From Chthonomonadaceae bacterium (lineage in GTDB: Bacteria > Armatimonadota > Chthonomonadetes > Chthonomonadales > Chthonomonadaceae), in the NCBI GenBank assembly GCA_025352825.1, contig JANXSG010000041.1:1-64000 (forward strand): a stretch of DNA of 64,000 nucleotides, given 5' to 3'. A program made the translations under genes and the position numbers. The notes below the pieces were generated by a model. That model saw only the letters and a list, made by a program, of their open reading frames with translations, did not search any database and had not been told where the DNA came from. Shown here piece by piece: positions 20,745 to 30,503 of this stretch (position 1 is the stretch's first letter; each line of letters begins with the position of its first letter).

Positions 20745-21706
20745 GTGACACGCTCCAGGGAACCGCAGATAGTTCCTGGCCATTGGAACCATTGCCGATT
20801 GTGGTAGTCGGTTCTACTGGTGTAGGCAAAACTGCCGTTGCGATTGAACTTTCGAAAATTCTCAATGGAGAGATCGTAAACGCGGACTCGATGCAGGTCT
20901 ATCGAGGGATGGATATCGGGACTGCAAAACCGAGTAAGGTAGAACAGCTCCAGACTGTTTTTCATCTTCTGGATATTGCTAATTCTGATCAGCAAGTGAA
21001 TGTATCCGATTGGAAATTACTCGCTGAAAATGCAGTTGGGGACATTTCGTCACGCGGGAAATATCCAATTATCTGTGGTGGAACCGGCTTCTACATCAAA
21101 GCCCTTCTTCAGGACTGGAGCATGGCTTCTGCATCTCCCAATACAGAATTGCGCGCAGTTCTCCAGCGCAGACTGAATGAGATTGGTTCCGCTGAAATGC
21201 ATCGAGAACTGTCGAGGGTAGATTCCACCACTGCGGAGCGATTACACCCAAATGATACATTTCGCGTTATGCGTGCGCTGGAAGTGTTTCAGTCAACCGG
21301 AGTATCAATTTCAGCGTATCACGCTCAGGATAGATCAGTAAAAAAACGACGAGGAGCGTTCCAGGCAGGGATTTCGTTACCGAGAAGTGAAATGTATGCT
21401 CGGATTGAATCACGAGTAGATGAGATGCTGCAGAAAGGTTTCGTCGAAGAGGTTCGTTCACTTAAATCGCTAGGATATTCGCAGGACCATGCCCCTATGC
21501 GCAGTCTGGGTTATAAGGAGATTGATGCCTATCTGAGAGGTGAATTTAGTTTCGATGAGGCGGTAAGCTTAATTAAACAAAATACGCGCCGTTATGCAAA
21601 GCGGCAGCAAACCTGGTTTCGAGCCGATCCGGATATTTTCTGGATAGACGCGCAGACTATTAGTTCGGCAGAGGCAGCCACCACTATTTTAAGTAAAGTA
21701 AGGTGA
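20741..21706 (+). CDS. miaA: tRNA dimethylallyltransferase
   Basis: VVGSTGVGKTAVAIELSKILNGEIVNADSMQVYRGMDIGTAKPS, GGTGFYIKALLQ, IKQNTRRYAKRQQTWFR. Confidence 0.97.
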   Translation: MSDTLQGTADSSWPLEPLPIVVVGSTGVGKTAVAIELSKILNGEIVNADSMQVYRGMDIGTAKPSKVEQLQTVFHLLDIANSDQQVNVSDWKLLAENAVGDISSRGKYPIICGGTGFYIKALLQDWSMASASPNTELRAVLQRRLNEIGSAEMHRELSRVDSTTAERLHPNDTFRVMRALEVFQSTGVSISAYHAQDRSVKKRRGAFQAGISLPRSEMYARIESRVDEMLQKGFVEEVRSLKSLGYSQDHAPMRSLGYKEIDAYLRGEFSFDEAVSLIKQNTRRYAKRQQTWFRADPDIFWIDAQTISSAEAATTILSKVR

Positions 21707-21762
21707 GCATCGCCCGATGGCCATTTTTATGATGCCAATATTTTATATGGCGGAGCATTTTC

Positions 21763-22074
21763 ATGAACAAACCTCAGTTGAATCTACAGGATATATTCCT
21801 GAATCAAGTACGAAAAGAGAATATCGGAGTAACGATATACCTGATCGGTGGTGTACAGCTGCGAGGGATGGTACGAGGTTTTGACGCTTTTACTATTCTT
21901 CTTGATTCCGTAGGCAAACCCACTCAGTTAGTTTATAAACACGCGGTGACTTCAATCGTACCATCAAGGCCGGTATCGAACTTCTATCAGGATTCACACA
22001 GAGAGCCAATGGGAAACCGTGAGGAGAGAGAGCCGAGGGAACCAAGGCCTGCTCCAACTACCGACGAGGCATAG
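21763..22074 (+). CDS. hfq: RNA chaperone Hfq
   Basis: [66 protein letters not shown]. Confidence 0.97.
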   Translation: MNKPQLNLQDIFLNQVRKENIGVTIYLIGGVQLRGMVRGFDAFTILLDSVGKPTQLVYKHAVTSIVPSRPVSNFYQDSHREPMGNREEREPREPRPAPTTDEA

Positions 22075-22135
22075 AATTGATGCTGTTATAAAACACAACA
22101 CTCTCTTCCCCCCCGATTTCGCAAGGAGTAATCGT

Positions 22136-22975
22136 TTGAACTTTACTAAGATGCAGGGAATTGGCAACGATTTTATCGTTGTTAACGCCTTGTCTGAGCC
22201 GCCGGAAGAAAAATCACTGCCGGAATTAAGCCGGCGGATAAATGATAGAAAATTTGGCATCGGCGGTGACGGCCTAATTCTAGTACTTCCCTCCAAGGTT
22301 GCCGATTTCAAAATGCGTATGCTTAATCCAGATGGCAGCGAAGCAGAGATGTGCGGAAATGGCATTCGCTGCTTTGCAAAGTATGTTTTCGACAGGAAGC
22401 TGTTCCCGGAAACTCAGATCAAGGTGGATACTCTGGCTGGCACCAAGGTGCTTCGGCTACAGCTTAAAGCAGGAAAAGTCGAAAATGTAAAGGTCGATAT
22501 GGGAACACCAATGCTTCTTCGTTCGGAAATAACTATGCGTGGTGAAGATAATGGCAGGGTGATTGCTGAAGGACTAAAAGTTGACGGTAAGAGATTTGAA
22601 ATCACGGCAGTTTCGATGGGAAATCCTCACGTTGTCATATTTGAAGAATCTCTCGAAAACTATCCTGTATCAAAATATGGTCATTTAATTGAGAATCACA
22701 AATCGTTCCCGTATCGCACGAATGTCCATTTTGTACAGATATTAAGCACTTCTGAACTATTGATGAAGACATGGGAGCGGGGCGCCGGTGAGACTCTGGC
22801 TTGTGGAACGGGAGCGTGTGCTACAGTGGTGGCAGCCATACTCAATAAAAAGACTTCTCGAAATGTGCTTGCACACCTCCCTGGTGGTGATCTGCGGATA
22901 GAATGGACCGGGGATGACAGAGTGATGATGACCGGGCCAGCAGAAGAGGTATTTACCGGGCAGATCGATATTTAA
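22136..22975 (+). CDS. dapF: Diaminopimelate epimerase (TTG start proposed)
   Basis: LNFTKMQGIGNDFIVV, NPDGSEAEMCGNGIRCFAKYV, ACGTGACATVVAAIL; AAGGAG upstream of TTG 22136. The listed ORF start (22019) overlaps hfq. Confidence 0.95.
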   Translation: MNFTKMQGIGNDFIVVNALSEPPEEKSLPELSRRINDRKFGIGGDGLILVLPSKVADFKMRMLNPDGSEAEMCGNGIRCFAKYVFDRKLFPETQIKVDTLAGTKVLRLQLKAGKVENVKVDMGTPMLLRSEITMRGEDNGRVIAEGLKVDGKRFEITAVSMGNPHVVIFEESLENYPVSKYGHLIENHKSFPYRTNVHFVQILSTSELLMKTWERGAGETLACGTGACATVVAAILNKKTSRNVLAHLPGGDLRIEWTGDDRVMMTGPAEEVFTGQIDI

Positions 22976-22992
22976 TACGGTTAGGAGATCTT

Positions 22993-23790
22993 ATGAAGTT
23001 AGGGGCGAATTCAGTACTATTTGGCGGCCATTCTATGGAGACCGCATTTAAATATCTGGCCATGTCGGGTTATGACGGTATCGAGCTTTCAGCTATCGAT
23101 GGGATGAGCGAGCACCTTGTACTCGACCAATGGCAGGAGTGTGCGCCAGAGATAAAGCGGCTATCCAAGCAGTACGGGCTGGAGTTGCTGGCGATGGAAC
23201 AGCCTTCCCAGGACAGCGCAAAAATGGAACTCGCTTTTCAGGCTGCAGTAGAGATTGGAATACCTATAATTAACTGCGGACCTGGCGGCAAATCAGGCGA
23301 TGAAGACACTTTGAAAGAGTCCATTGATTCGCTTGGTAAACTCGCTTTCCGGGCGGAACACTACGGAGTCACTCTCTGCGTTAAAGCCCATGTTGGAGCG
23401 AGTATCTGGAATACTCCTACTACCTTAAGGGCTATGAATGAGATATCATCGCCCGCTTTTGGGATCGATATGGATCCATCACACATCTGGCGCGGGAACG
23501 AAAATCCTGTCGAAGCGATAGTTGCGGTTATCTCACGAGTAAAGCATGTTCATATCCGGGATTGCAAAGGCAGGCAGCAGGGTCCTGGCAAGCCAGAAGA
23601 TCAGGCGAATGGCCGGGGTGATATCGATTTGGTGGGATATGTGAGGGTACTTCATGAGCATGGCTATGATGGCGCACTCGATTTAGAAGTAATTGGCGCA
23701 AAAGACTATTCTATCGAGCATTGTTGTGTAATCGCTGCCGAGACAAGAGGCCACATGCAGGCATCACTGCAGGCATGCGGCGCAAGATAA
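22993..23790 (+). CDS. Sugar phosphate isomerase/epimerase (xylose-isomerase-like TIM barrel)
   Basis: MKLGANSVLFGG..GYDGIELSAIDGMSEH; FGIDMDPSHIWRGNENP; VKHVHIRDCKGR; DGALDLEVIGAKDY. Confidence 0.88.
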   Translation: MKLGANSVLFGGHSMETAFKYLAMSGYDGIELSAIDGMSEHLVLDQWQECAPEIKRLSKQYGLELLAMEQPSQDSAKMELAFQAAVEIGIPIINCGPGGKSGDEDTLKESIDSLGKLAFRAEHYGVTLCVKAHVGASIWNTPTTLRAMNEISSPAFGIDMDPSHIWRGNENPVEAIVAVISRVKHVHIRDCKGRQQGPGKPEDQANGRGDIDLVGYVRVLHEHGYDGALDLEVIGAKDYSIEHCCVIAAETRGHMQASLQACGAR

Positions 23791-23804
23791 ACAAATCTAT
23801 TTCT

Positions 23805-23846
23805 TCAAAAAACACCACGAGGCTTCGGCACCGTGGTGTTTTTTTG
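23805..23846. terminator. Bidirectional hairpin terminator overlapping the 3' end of the deacetylase gene
   Basis: aaaaaacaccacg-aggcttcggcac-cgtggtgttttttt between convergent genes. Confidence 0.85.
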
Positions 23847-24536
23847 ATCCCATGCTTCCAAAAGCTCTGGTATAGTGACGACTTGAAATCCTTTTTTTGA
23901 GAGTCTGTCTAGTATTTTGGGAAGGGCATCGGCAGTATGTCCTTTATCTGAGCTGTCGTGCATCAGAACAATATCTCCCGGCTCTACACCAAGAGTAACA
24001 TTATCGAGTACCATTTTCTGATCATGAGTCGCAGTATCCGCGGAACTCACTGACCATATTACGACTGCGTAGCCTCTTTTGAGGGCCGATTCTGTATAGT
24101 TGCTGTGCGTATTTCCATATGGAGGTCGGAAGAGCTGAGTTGATTTTCCTGTGATAGTTTTTAACAGAAGTTCGCACTTGCTCAATTCATCCTCCGCCTG
24201 GGTTGCGGTGGGAAGGCGGGAGTGGGTAAACGTGTGAATTCCGATAGCATGACCTTCATCCGCGATCTGCTTCACAAGTTCTGGATGTAGTTTTGCCTGA
24301 TTGCCCAGAATGAAAAAAGTGGCGTGTGCGTGATGCTGTTGGAGGGATTGTAAAATTCGAGGAGTATTGTTTGCTGATGGCCCATCATCGAATGTAAGCG
24401 CGATCAGCTTAGGCTTGAAATATCGAAATCTCTTCCTAATAATAACTGAATGATAACTATCCGGTACTTTCCAACTCTCTCGTTGTGAATTTGGAGGAGT
24501 GCTGAATACCAGAGCTAGAATAAAAAGGCAGAGCAT
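23805..24536 (-). CDS. Polysaccharide deacetylase family protein (NodB domain)
   Basis: LIALTFDDGPSANNTPRILQSLQQHHAHATFFILG, EGHAIGIHTFTHSRLP, FRPPYGN, IVLMHDSSDKGHTADALPKIL. Confidence 0.94.
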   Translation of the reverse strand: MLCLFILALVFSTPPNSQRESWKVPDSYHSVIIRKRFRYFKPKLIALTFDDGPSANNTPRILQSLQQHHAHATFFILGNQAKLHPELVKQIADEGHAIGIHTFTHSRLPTATQAEDELSKCELLLKTITGKSTQLFRPPYGNTHSNYTESALKRGYAVVIWSVSSADTATHDQKMVLDNVTLGVEPGDIVLMHDSSDKGHTADALPKILDRLSKKGFQVVTIPELLEAWDQKNTTVPKPRGVF

Positions 24537-24538
24537 AT

Positions 24539-26845
24539 CTACTCCATTCTGCGAGGAATGGAACGAGTTGAAATCTCTTTTAGAACAGATACAGGAATAT
24601 CAGTAAGTATATCAGGGCCGATACTTATGCGCAAGTTCTCTCCTCCCACGGTACCTATCCATGCCGTCTCAACTCCAAACGCTAAAGCACGTTCCTTAAG
24701 TTTAGAAAGCTGTTTTTCCGTACGTACTGTCACGACTGCCCTTCCCTGAGCCTCACCGAAAAGTAGGGAGGAAGGCTGTGCTAATTCAGGGAAATCGTTT
24801 CTGTTGAGCAAGATAGCAGCGCCCTGGTTACTTATCATTGCGCTCTCAGCCAGGCAGATAGCAAGTCCGCCATCCGATACATCGTGGCTCGAGGCGAACA
24901 GGCTATCTCCTATACACTCCAGAAGCAGTCCTACTAGATTTTTCTCACCCTCCAGATGAACCCTTGGGGGAACTCCTGTCTCTAAATTATGCACCACGCT
25001 CAAGTACTCGCTTCCGCCGAGACCTCCCGTATGATCCCGATATGCAGTCAGGAGTACGATGGTATCCCCTTCGCCATCTTCACGGAATCCAGCCTGGCAT
25101 CGCCGATTCACATCGTCGAGAATTCCCAATATCCCGATTGTTGGGGTGGGGAAGATAGCGCCTTCTGGTGTCTCGTTATAGAAAGATACATTGCCCGAGA
25201 TTACCGGGGTATTGAAAGCTTCTGTAGCGGATGCAAGACCCTCGACCGATCTTCGAAACTGCCAGAACCCAGTGGGCTTTTCAGGGTTGGCGAAGTTAAG
25301 GCAGTCTGTCACCGCCACCGGCTTAGCACCCACACATGCCACATTTCGTGCAGCTTCAACCACAGCAATCTGGCCACCCACATATGGGTCGAGGTATCCG
25401 TATCGCCCATTTCCATCGAGCTTGAGTGCTATTCCTCTTTTGGTTCCACGTATTCGAAGCACAGCCGCATCAGAGCCAGGGAGTGCGACCGTTTGTGTCT
25501 GTACCATGCTGTCGTACTGAACGGTTACCCAGTCTTTAGAGGCAATCGAGGGAGAATCAAGTAGGCGAATCAACGCTTCGGCATATGAAATTGATGTGGT
25601 ACTCGCCTCGGATGTGAGAAGTTCATTTGCTTCGATGAGCGATAGTTCGAAATGAGTAGTTACTGGCTCTGGGAGAGAACTCAAATCGAAAGCATGGAGT
25701 GCCTTGATATATTCTGGCTCTTCTGTCTGGAGATGATAGGTAGGGCATTCGTCTGTCAACGATTTCGCGGGAACTTCAGCGACTACCACTCCATTATCTT
25801 TCACTCGCACCAAGCCATCGTCAGTGACTAGCCCAATGACCGCTGCGCTCAGTCCCCACTTCCTGAAAACCTCTATGACTGCCTGCTCTTTGCCCTTTTG
25901 AACAATACACAGCATCCTCTCCTGTGATTCGGAAAGCATTATCTCATAAGGGGTCATATCAGATTCACGCAGAGGAACTTTGCGTACATCTATCTCCATT
26001 CCTTTGCCGCCTTTGGCAGCTGTTTCACAAGTCGAGCATGTTAGTCCGGCAGCTCCCATATCCTGAATCCCGACCACAAATCCAGTCTCCAGAGCTTCCA
26101 GAGTAGCTTCGATCAGGAGTTTCTCAAGGAAAGGATCTCCCATCTGTACGTTTGGCCGCTTACTCTCGCTGTCCGGCCCGAGTTCGACACTGGCGAAAGT
26201 CGCTCCGTGGATTCCATCCTTACCCGTTGCGCTGCCCACATATACCACTGGGTTCCCAATACCTTGAGCTGCTGCGCTGGCAATATTTTTGAGTTCGACA
26301 ATACCCACCGCCATAGCATTTACCAGTGGATTTCCGCTGTAACATTTATTAAAATATATTTCACCCGCAACAGTAGGAACTCCCACACAGTTGCCATAGT
26401 GACTGATTCCAGCTACAATATGCTCGAATAAGTAGCGGTTGCGCGTATCCTCTAGCGGGCCAAATCGAAGTGAATTTAGCAGTGCGATAGGGCGAGCCCC
26501 CATGGTAAAGATGTCACGCAGAATGCCACCTACCCCGGTAGCAGCTCCCTGAAATGGTTCTACCGCAGAGGGATGGTTATGGGATTCAACTTTGAATACG
26601 ATTCCGTATGTCTCATCGAGAGCAACGACTCCTGCATTTTCCAGTGAGCCCTGTTCCTGCGCCTCTTTATAATTTTTAAAAAGTGACAGCACCGGGCGGG
26701 AATACTTATATCCACAGTGCTCCGACCACATCACCGCATACATTCCCAATTCGGTAATAGTGGGTTCGCGACCTAATGTGTCCAAAATTTTCTGATACTC
26801 AGTTTCGTTCAGTCCCATCTCTCGGACCATATGCGGCTCAATCAA
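24539..26845 (-). CDS. purL: Phosphoribosylformylglycinamidine synthase subunit PurL
   Basis: 768 aa; GMYAVMWSEHCGYKYSRPVL, VFKVESHNHPSAVEPFQGAATGVGGILRDIFTMGARPIALLNSLRFG, GNVSFYNET, SSHDVSDGGLAICLAES. Confidence 0.97.
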   Translation of the reverse strand: MIEPHMVREMGLNETEYQKILDTLGREPTITELGMYAVMWSEHCGYKYSRPVLSLFKNYKEAQEQGSLENAGVVALDETYGIVFKVESHNHPSAVEPFQGAATGVGGILRDIFTMGARPIALLNSLRFGPLEDTRNRYLFEHIVAGISHYGNCVGVPTVAGEIYFNKCYSGNPLVNAMAVGIVELKNIASAAAQGIGNPVVYVGSATGKDGIHGATFASVELGPDSESKRPNVQMGDPFLEKLLIEATLEALETGFVVGIQDMGAAGLTCSTCETAAKGGKGMEIDVRKVPLRESDMTPYEIMLSESQERMLCIVQKGKEQAVIEVFRKWGLSAAVIGLVTDDGLVRVKDNGVVVAEVPAKSLTDECPTYHLQTEEPEYIKALHAFDLSSLPEPVTTHFELSLIEANELLTSEASTTSISYAEALIRLLDSPSIASKDWVTVQYDSMVQTQTVALPGSDAAVLRIRGTKRGIALKLDGNGRYGYLDPYVGGQIAVVEAARNVACVGAKPVAVTDCLNFANPEKPTGFWQFRRSVEGLASATEAFNTPVISGNVSFYNETPEGAIFPTPTIGILGILDDVNRRCQAGFREDGEGDTIVLLTAYRDHTGGLGGSEYLSVVHNLETGVPPRVHLEGEKNLVGLLLECIGDSLFASSHDVSDGGLAICLAESAMISNQGAAILLNRNDFPELAQPSSLLFGEAQGRAVVTVRTEKQLSKLKERALAFGVETAWIGTVGGENLRISIGPDILTDIPVSVLKEISTRSIPRRME

Positions 26846-27016
26846 AATCTTTATTCCTCTGTTTGAAAATGTTGGGAGATAACTCTATATATTAGTATAG
26901 CCGAATTGAGAGGCAGTCATCAAGGTACCGCATGAAGGCAACGAATCAAAATATGGTTTTCGTTCGCCTTCTAATGCAGTTTATAACATAATTCACGAAA
27001 TTATCGCAGAATGTTA

Positions 27017-27045
27017 TTGACAACTGCTTGCCTTAATGATATACT
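27017..27045 (+). promoter_or_regulatory. Sigma70-type promoter of the cold-shock gene
   Basis: TTGACA - 17 nt - TATACT, about 55 nt upstream of the ATG at 27100. Confidence 0.75.
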
Positions 27046-27099
27046 CATCCGACTGAGATTAAACTCAGCCTGTACAAAACGTAAGGAGGGCTATACAGC

Positions 27100-27303
27100 A
27101 TGCCATCAGGGAAAGTAAAATGGTTCAACGACGCTAAAGGTTACGGCTTCATAGAGACCAACGAAGGTAAAGACATTTTTGTACACTACTCTGCCATTCA
27201 AAAAGATGGGTTTAAAACTCTAGCCGAGGGTCAAGAAGTAAGTTTCGAGATAGTAGATGGCGCAAAAGGGCCACAAGCTGCGAATGTTACATCAGTAGCT
27301 TAA
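27100..27303 (+). CDS. Cold-shock domain protein, CspA family
   Basis: [71 protein letters not shown] upstream. Confidence 0.97.
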   Translation: MPSGKVKWFNDAKGYGFIETNEGKDIFVHYSAIQKDGFKTLAEGQEVSFEIVDGAKGPQAANVTSVA

Positions 27304-27511
27304 GTAATATCACGAATGAATCGGCATTTTCAGATACTTAAATCAAGTGCGAAATTTTGAAAGACAAATAGTCTGCCATTATATGCTTCGTGGCTATGCA
27401 GCCAACCTGCATACACGATTTTTGAACATGATTCATTACTGTATTCATTGACTTAATACGCTTCTACACTCTAAAATTGATGTTACCTGCCGAAGCGAGT
27501 GGAAAATTTAC

Positions 27512-27551
27512 ACCGGCCTGTCCCGAACATTCACGAGACATGCCGGTTTTA
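27512..27551 (+). terminator. Hairpin terminator downstream of the cold-shock gene
   Basis: accggcctgtc..gagacatgccggttttat; about 210 nt after the stop codon. Confidence 0.6.
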
Positions 27552-27602
27552 TTTGTGATATATTATTTTCATCTCATGATTCAGTATAATGTGTAGTACA
27601 GT

Positions 27603-27821
27603 GAGGTAATTGCAAAAGTCCAACGAGTGCAGATTTTGCCTAACCTCCGTACCCCCTTCCCTGATTCCCTCGTACCTCGGAGGGAAGGGGGAATCTTGAT
27701 CATTAATTCTCCCCCTTCCCTAACGCAAACAGCCTTATCATTTGCGTTAGGGAAGGAGGCCGGGGGGGTTAGGCAAAGAGATGGCCAATTGTGAGATTTT
27801 TTCGACTTATGCAATTACCTC
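27603..27821. repeat. MITE-like element with 18 bp terminal inverted repeats and nested palindromes
   Basis: Left GAGGTAATTGCAAAAGTC; right end reverse complement GAGGTAATTGCATAAGTC (17/18). Interior hairpin ccttccctaacgcaaa-cagccttatca-tttgcgttagggaagg. Confidence 0.8.
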
Positions 27822-27919
27822 CTGTTAAGGATGGATAAGTGGAACTTCTATCATGTGCCAATCGTAATATTGGAAGTATAACAGCTTAAGTAGTTTATCA
27901 ATAATTGGAGGATAAAATA

Positions 27920-28243
27920 TTGAGTAGTGCAACAGCAGTCACAACAACAGATTTTGATCAGGAAGTTTTGAAATCTAATGTCCCTGTGCTAATCGATTTT
28001 TGGGCAGTCTGGTGTGGCCCATGCAAGATGATTGCGCCGCATGTAGATGCACTGGCTGCAGAGTATGCCGGCAAAGTCAAAGTCTTCAAGGTGAATGTGG
28101 ATGAAGAACCAGACATCGCGGGGAAATATGGGATAATGTCTATTCCTACGCTCATGTTCTTCAATGAAGGTAAGCTGGTAGATCAAATTGTAGGAGCAGT
28201 CCCTAAAAGCGCCATTGCTGCAAAGCTTGAAGGATTACTATAA
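27920..28243 (+). CDS. trxA: Thioredoxin
   Basis: VLIDFWAVWCGPCKMIAPHVDALAAEYAGKVKVFKVNVDEEPDIAGKYGIMSIPTLMFFNEGK; TTG start at 27920 with GGAGG upstream proposed. Confidence 0.94.
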   Translation: MSSATAVTTTDFDQEVLKSNVPVLIDFWAVWCGPCKMIAPHVDALAAEYAGKVKVFKVNVDEEPDIAGKYGIMSIPTLMFFNEGKLVDQIVGAVPKSAIAAKLEGLL

Positions 28244-28251
28244 AAACTTGG

Positions 28252-28287
28252 CAAGGCGCAAATCCATATATTTGCGCCTTGTTTTTG
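28252..28287 (+). terminator. Rho-independent terminator after thioredoxin
   Basis: caaggcgcaaat-ccatat-atttgcgccttg followed by tttttg. Confidence 0.9.
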
Positions 28288-28311
28288 TTTGGGATGTGGA
28301 TATTTTACCAC

Positions 28312-29016
28312 CTACTGAGGTTTGGAAACTCCAGATGTCTGTCTCAGTTCTTTTAGAAGTGGAACAGTTCGTGGATATCCTATAAAAACATCTTGCACAA
28401 AGGCATTTAACATCTGAGAATCTGTGCCATGTTTGCCGAGTTTTTCCTGTGCTCCTCGTTCCTGCTTGGCAGCAATGCTTATCTGCTCTTCATTCAGTAT
28501 TCTTCGGATCGTTGTTGAGAGGCTTTTCAATGTATCCGTGTTTAGTTGTGTCCGCTCGGCCACGCGTTTCTGAAGCAGTACGTTCATCTGTTTTATAAAA
28601 TCATCTGAAATATGATCGCCCACCAAGGCTTTTTTCTTGGTAGTTCGAATCAACTCGGACTGCCTACGTACCTCAGCTACACTAATCATTCGATACTTTC
28701 GAGTGTAAGTCTGTTCTGAACTGCTGACTGCTGTTATGAGCAGATCAAGCTGATCACTACTAAGTTTTAACGGAATGAGGACGTTTAGATGGTCGATATC
28801 ATCGAGGGAATCGAAGAGTTCTGCTGCATCCCCAGGGGCCGCAAGAGAATTTGAATTTTGTTCCGACTGATATCCAGCAGCTGAAGTTTGTGTTTGAGTG
28901 ACAAAGCACATCAGAAACACACTCAAACCGACTTTCAATACTCTGGCAAAGCATAAATTTAACCTGTTTCTAAACAACGTGATTATCTCCTCGTGCTCAT
29001 TTTCACTTATTTTCAT
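28312..29016 (-). CDS. Secreted hypothetical protein
   Basis: 234 aa ORF; hydrophobic segment VLKVGLSVFLMCFVTQTQTSAA. Confidence 0.55.
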   Translation of the reverse strand: MKISENEHEEIITLFRNRLNLCFARVLKVGLSVFLMCFVTQTQTSAAGYQSEQNSNSLAAPGDAAELFDSLDDIDHLNVLIPLKLSSDQLDLLITAVSSSEQTYTRKYRMISVAEVRRQSELIRTTKKKALVGDHISDDFIKQMNVLLQKRVAERTQLNTDTLKSLSTTIRRILNEEQISIAAKQERGAQEKLGKHGTDSQMLNAFVQDVFIGYPRTVPLLKELRQTSGVSKPQ

Positions 29017-29183
29017 TTCAGCGGAGAATCTAAGACGGTATTACCACCCGCATCGTTACTATAAAGTGACAGCCATATCTAACGATAGATTTGCCACCAA
29101 CTATTATAGCCTAACTTATGCGAATAGCGGATTTCATATCTATTTTGCATGTTTTTATCACATAATCTTCGGGATAATTTAGC

Positions 29184-29681
29184 ATGGAACTTTTAACTGA
29201 TTTTTTAAAAAAACGAGCTCAGATAAATTTTGACCGTCTCTTAGCACAGGTGGAATCAATAACTCCTGATCAAGCATTCGAAGGACGCATGGAAAATTGG
29301 CCTATTCATTCTTTTGGAATAGGGCAGGATGGTTCCATTGCAGGAATCGTAATCCATGTGGCTGCGTGGAAGCATCTAACCCTACCGATATTTATTAAAG
29401 ATGAAGTGCTAAATACCAGGGATGACCTGGATATCAATTCCTTCTGTGAAATTAACGATTGGACTAGTATAGTTAAATGGCTGAAACAGGTAGGGGAGCT
29501 GTGGATGAATTTAATAATTCGCCTGCCCAACGAAAACTATCTTAAACAGCGATTGTGGGGCAATAAAAGTATTTCAGTACTCGATTTTATTGTGGAGACG
29601 ATAGAACATGATGTGCAGCATGCGTCTCAGATCGAATATCTTAAAGTACTTAGGGATTGCAAGTCCGCTTGCAATCCCTAA
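29184..29681 (+). CDS. DinB-like (four-helix) hypothetical protein
   Basis: 165 aa; spaced histidines (IVIHVAAWKH, ETIEHDVQHASQIEYLK). Confidence 0.5.
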   Translation: MELLTDFLKKRAQINFDRLLAQVESITPDQAFEGRMENWPIHSFGIGQDGSIAGIVIHVAAWKHLTLPIFIKDEVLNTRDDLDINSFCEINDWTSIVKWLKQVGELWMNLIIRLPNENYLKQRLWGNKSISVLDFIVETIEHDVQHASQIEYLKVLRDCKSACNP

Positions 29682-29897
29682 ATTACAACTAATAAATCTT
29701 ATGCGAAGAACGGATTATTTGTTCCTTCACCCGACATTTTACAACCCCCATCAAAGTTATAAGTATCTGGTTTCCTTTTTATTTTAATTACTTCACCCAA
29801 AATGTATTTTTAATGTTCATAATATACTCCAGAAGACAGATGAATCGAATTGATAGAATATTTGGTGGGATGTACCGTTACTTAGGAGAAGCGCAGA

Positions 29898-30503
29898 ATG
29901 AGCAAATGCAGGATGGATTTGAATTCCCTTGCGGACTATTTAGATAAAAAGATGGGTGAATCCGATTCTGCAAGGATTGAAACTCATCTCGCAGCGGGAT
30001 GCGAATCCTGCGCTTCTCAGATACAGTGGATTAATAGAGTCAGTTCGGCGTTCATTTTTGGAGATGTGTCGCATGCTCCAGTTCTTCAAATAGATAAAGC
30101 GGTCTCGATTTTCCGCGATCTCTATACCAAACCTGTACAAATTAACTGGTTGGCGCAGCTCGTTTATGATAGTCTTTCCAGTCTTCAGCCCATTATGGCA
30201 CGAGGGGAGAGATCAGCATCCAGGCATCGACTTTATCAGACAGAAAATTTTGAGATCGATTTATGGGAAGATCCAATTTCTCAACAGGAATCTTATCTCA
30301 TCGGCCAGGTGATTCCAGTTAATGGGAGTGATCCAATTCACTGGGATAGTGTGCAGCTTTTCTGCAGAGATGGAAATGAAATTTCCCTGGTGCAGGAAGG
30401 GTCTGAATTTCATGCATCTGCTGTTCCATCAGGTAACTACAGACTGTCCATCATGATCAGTGGTAATATACTCAAAGTTGAAAACCTGGCGCTGGGAGCA
30501 TGA
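29898..30503 (+). CDS. Zinc-finger (anti-sigma-like) protein with C-terminal beta-rich domain
   Basis: LADYLDKKMGESDSARIETHLAAGCESCASQI (Hx4Cx2C, zf-HC2-like); first gene of the CHAT operon. Confidence 0.65.
   Translation: MSKCRMDLNSLADYLDKKMGESDSARIETHLAAGCESCASQIQWINRVSSAFIFGDVSHAPVLQIDKAVSIFRDLYTKPVQINWLAQLVYDSLSSLQPIMARGERSASRHRLYQTENFEIDLWEDPISQQESYLIGQVIPVNGSDPIHWDSVQLFCRDGNEISLVQEGSEFHASAVPSGNYRLSIMISGNILKVENLALGA

Noticed and set aside
20061-20995. Minus-strand ORFs in the PhyH/miaA region
   Set aside because: Antisense to two clearly homologous genes with no RBS or domain support.
24558-26431. Plus-strand ORFs (up to 191 aa) inside purL
   Set aside because: Antisense to purL, which is complete and recognisable.
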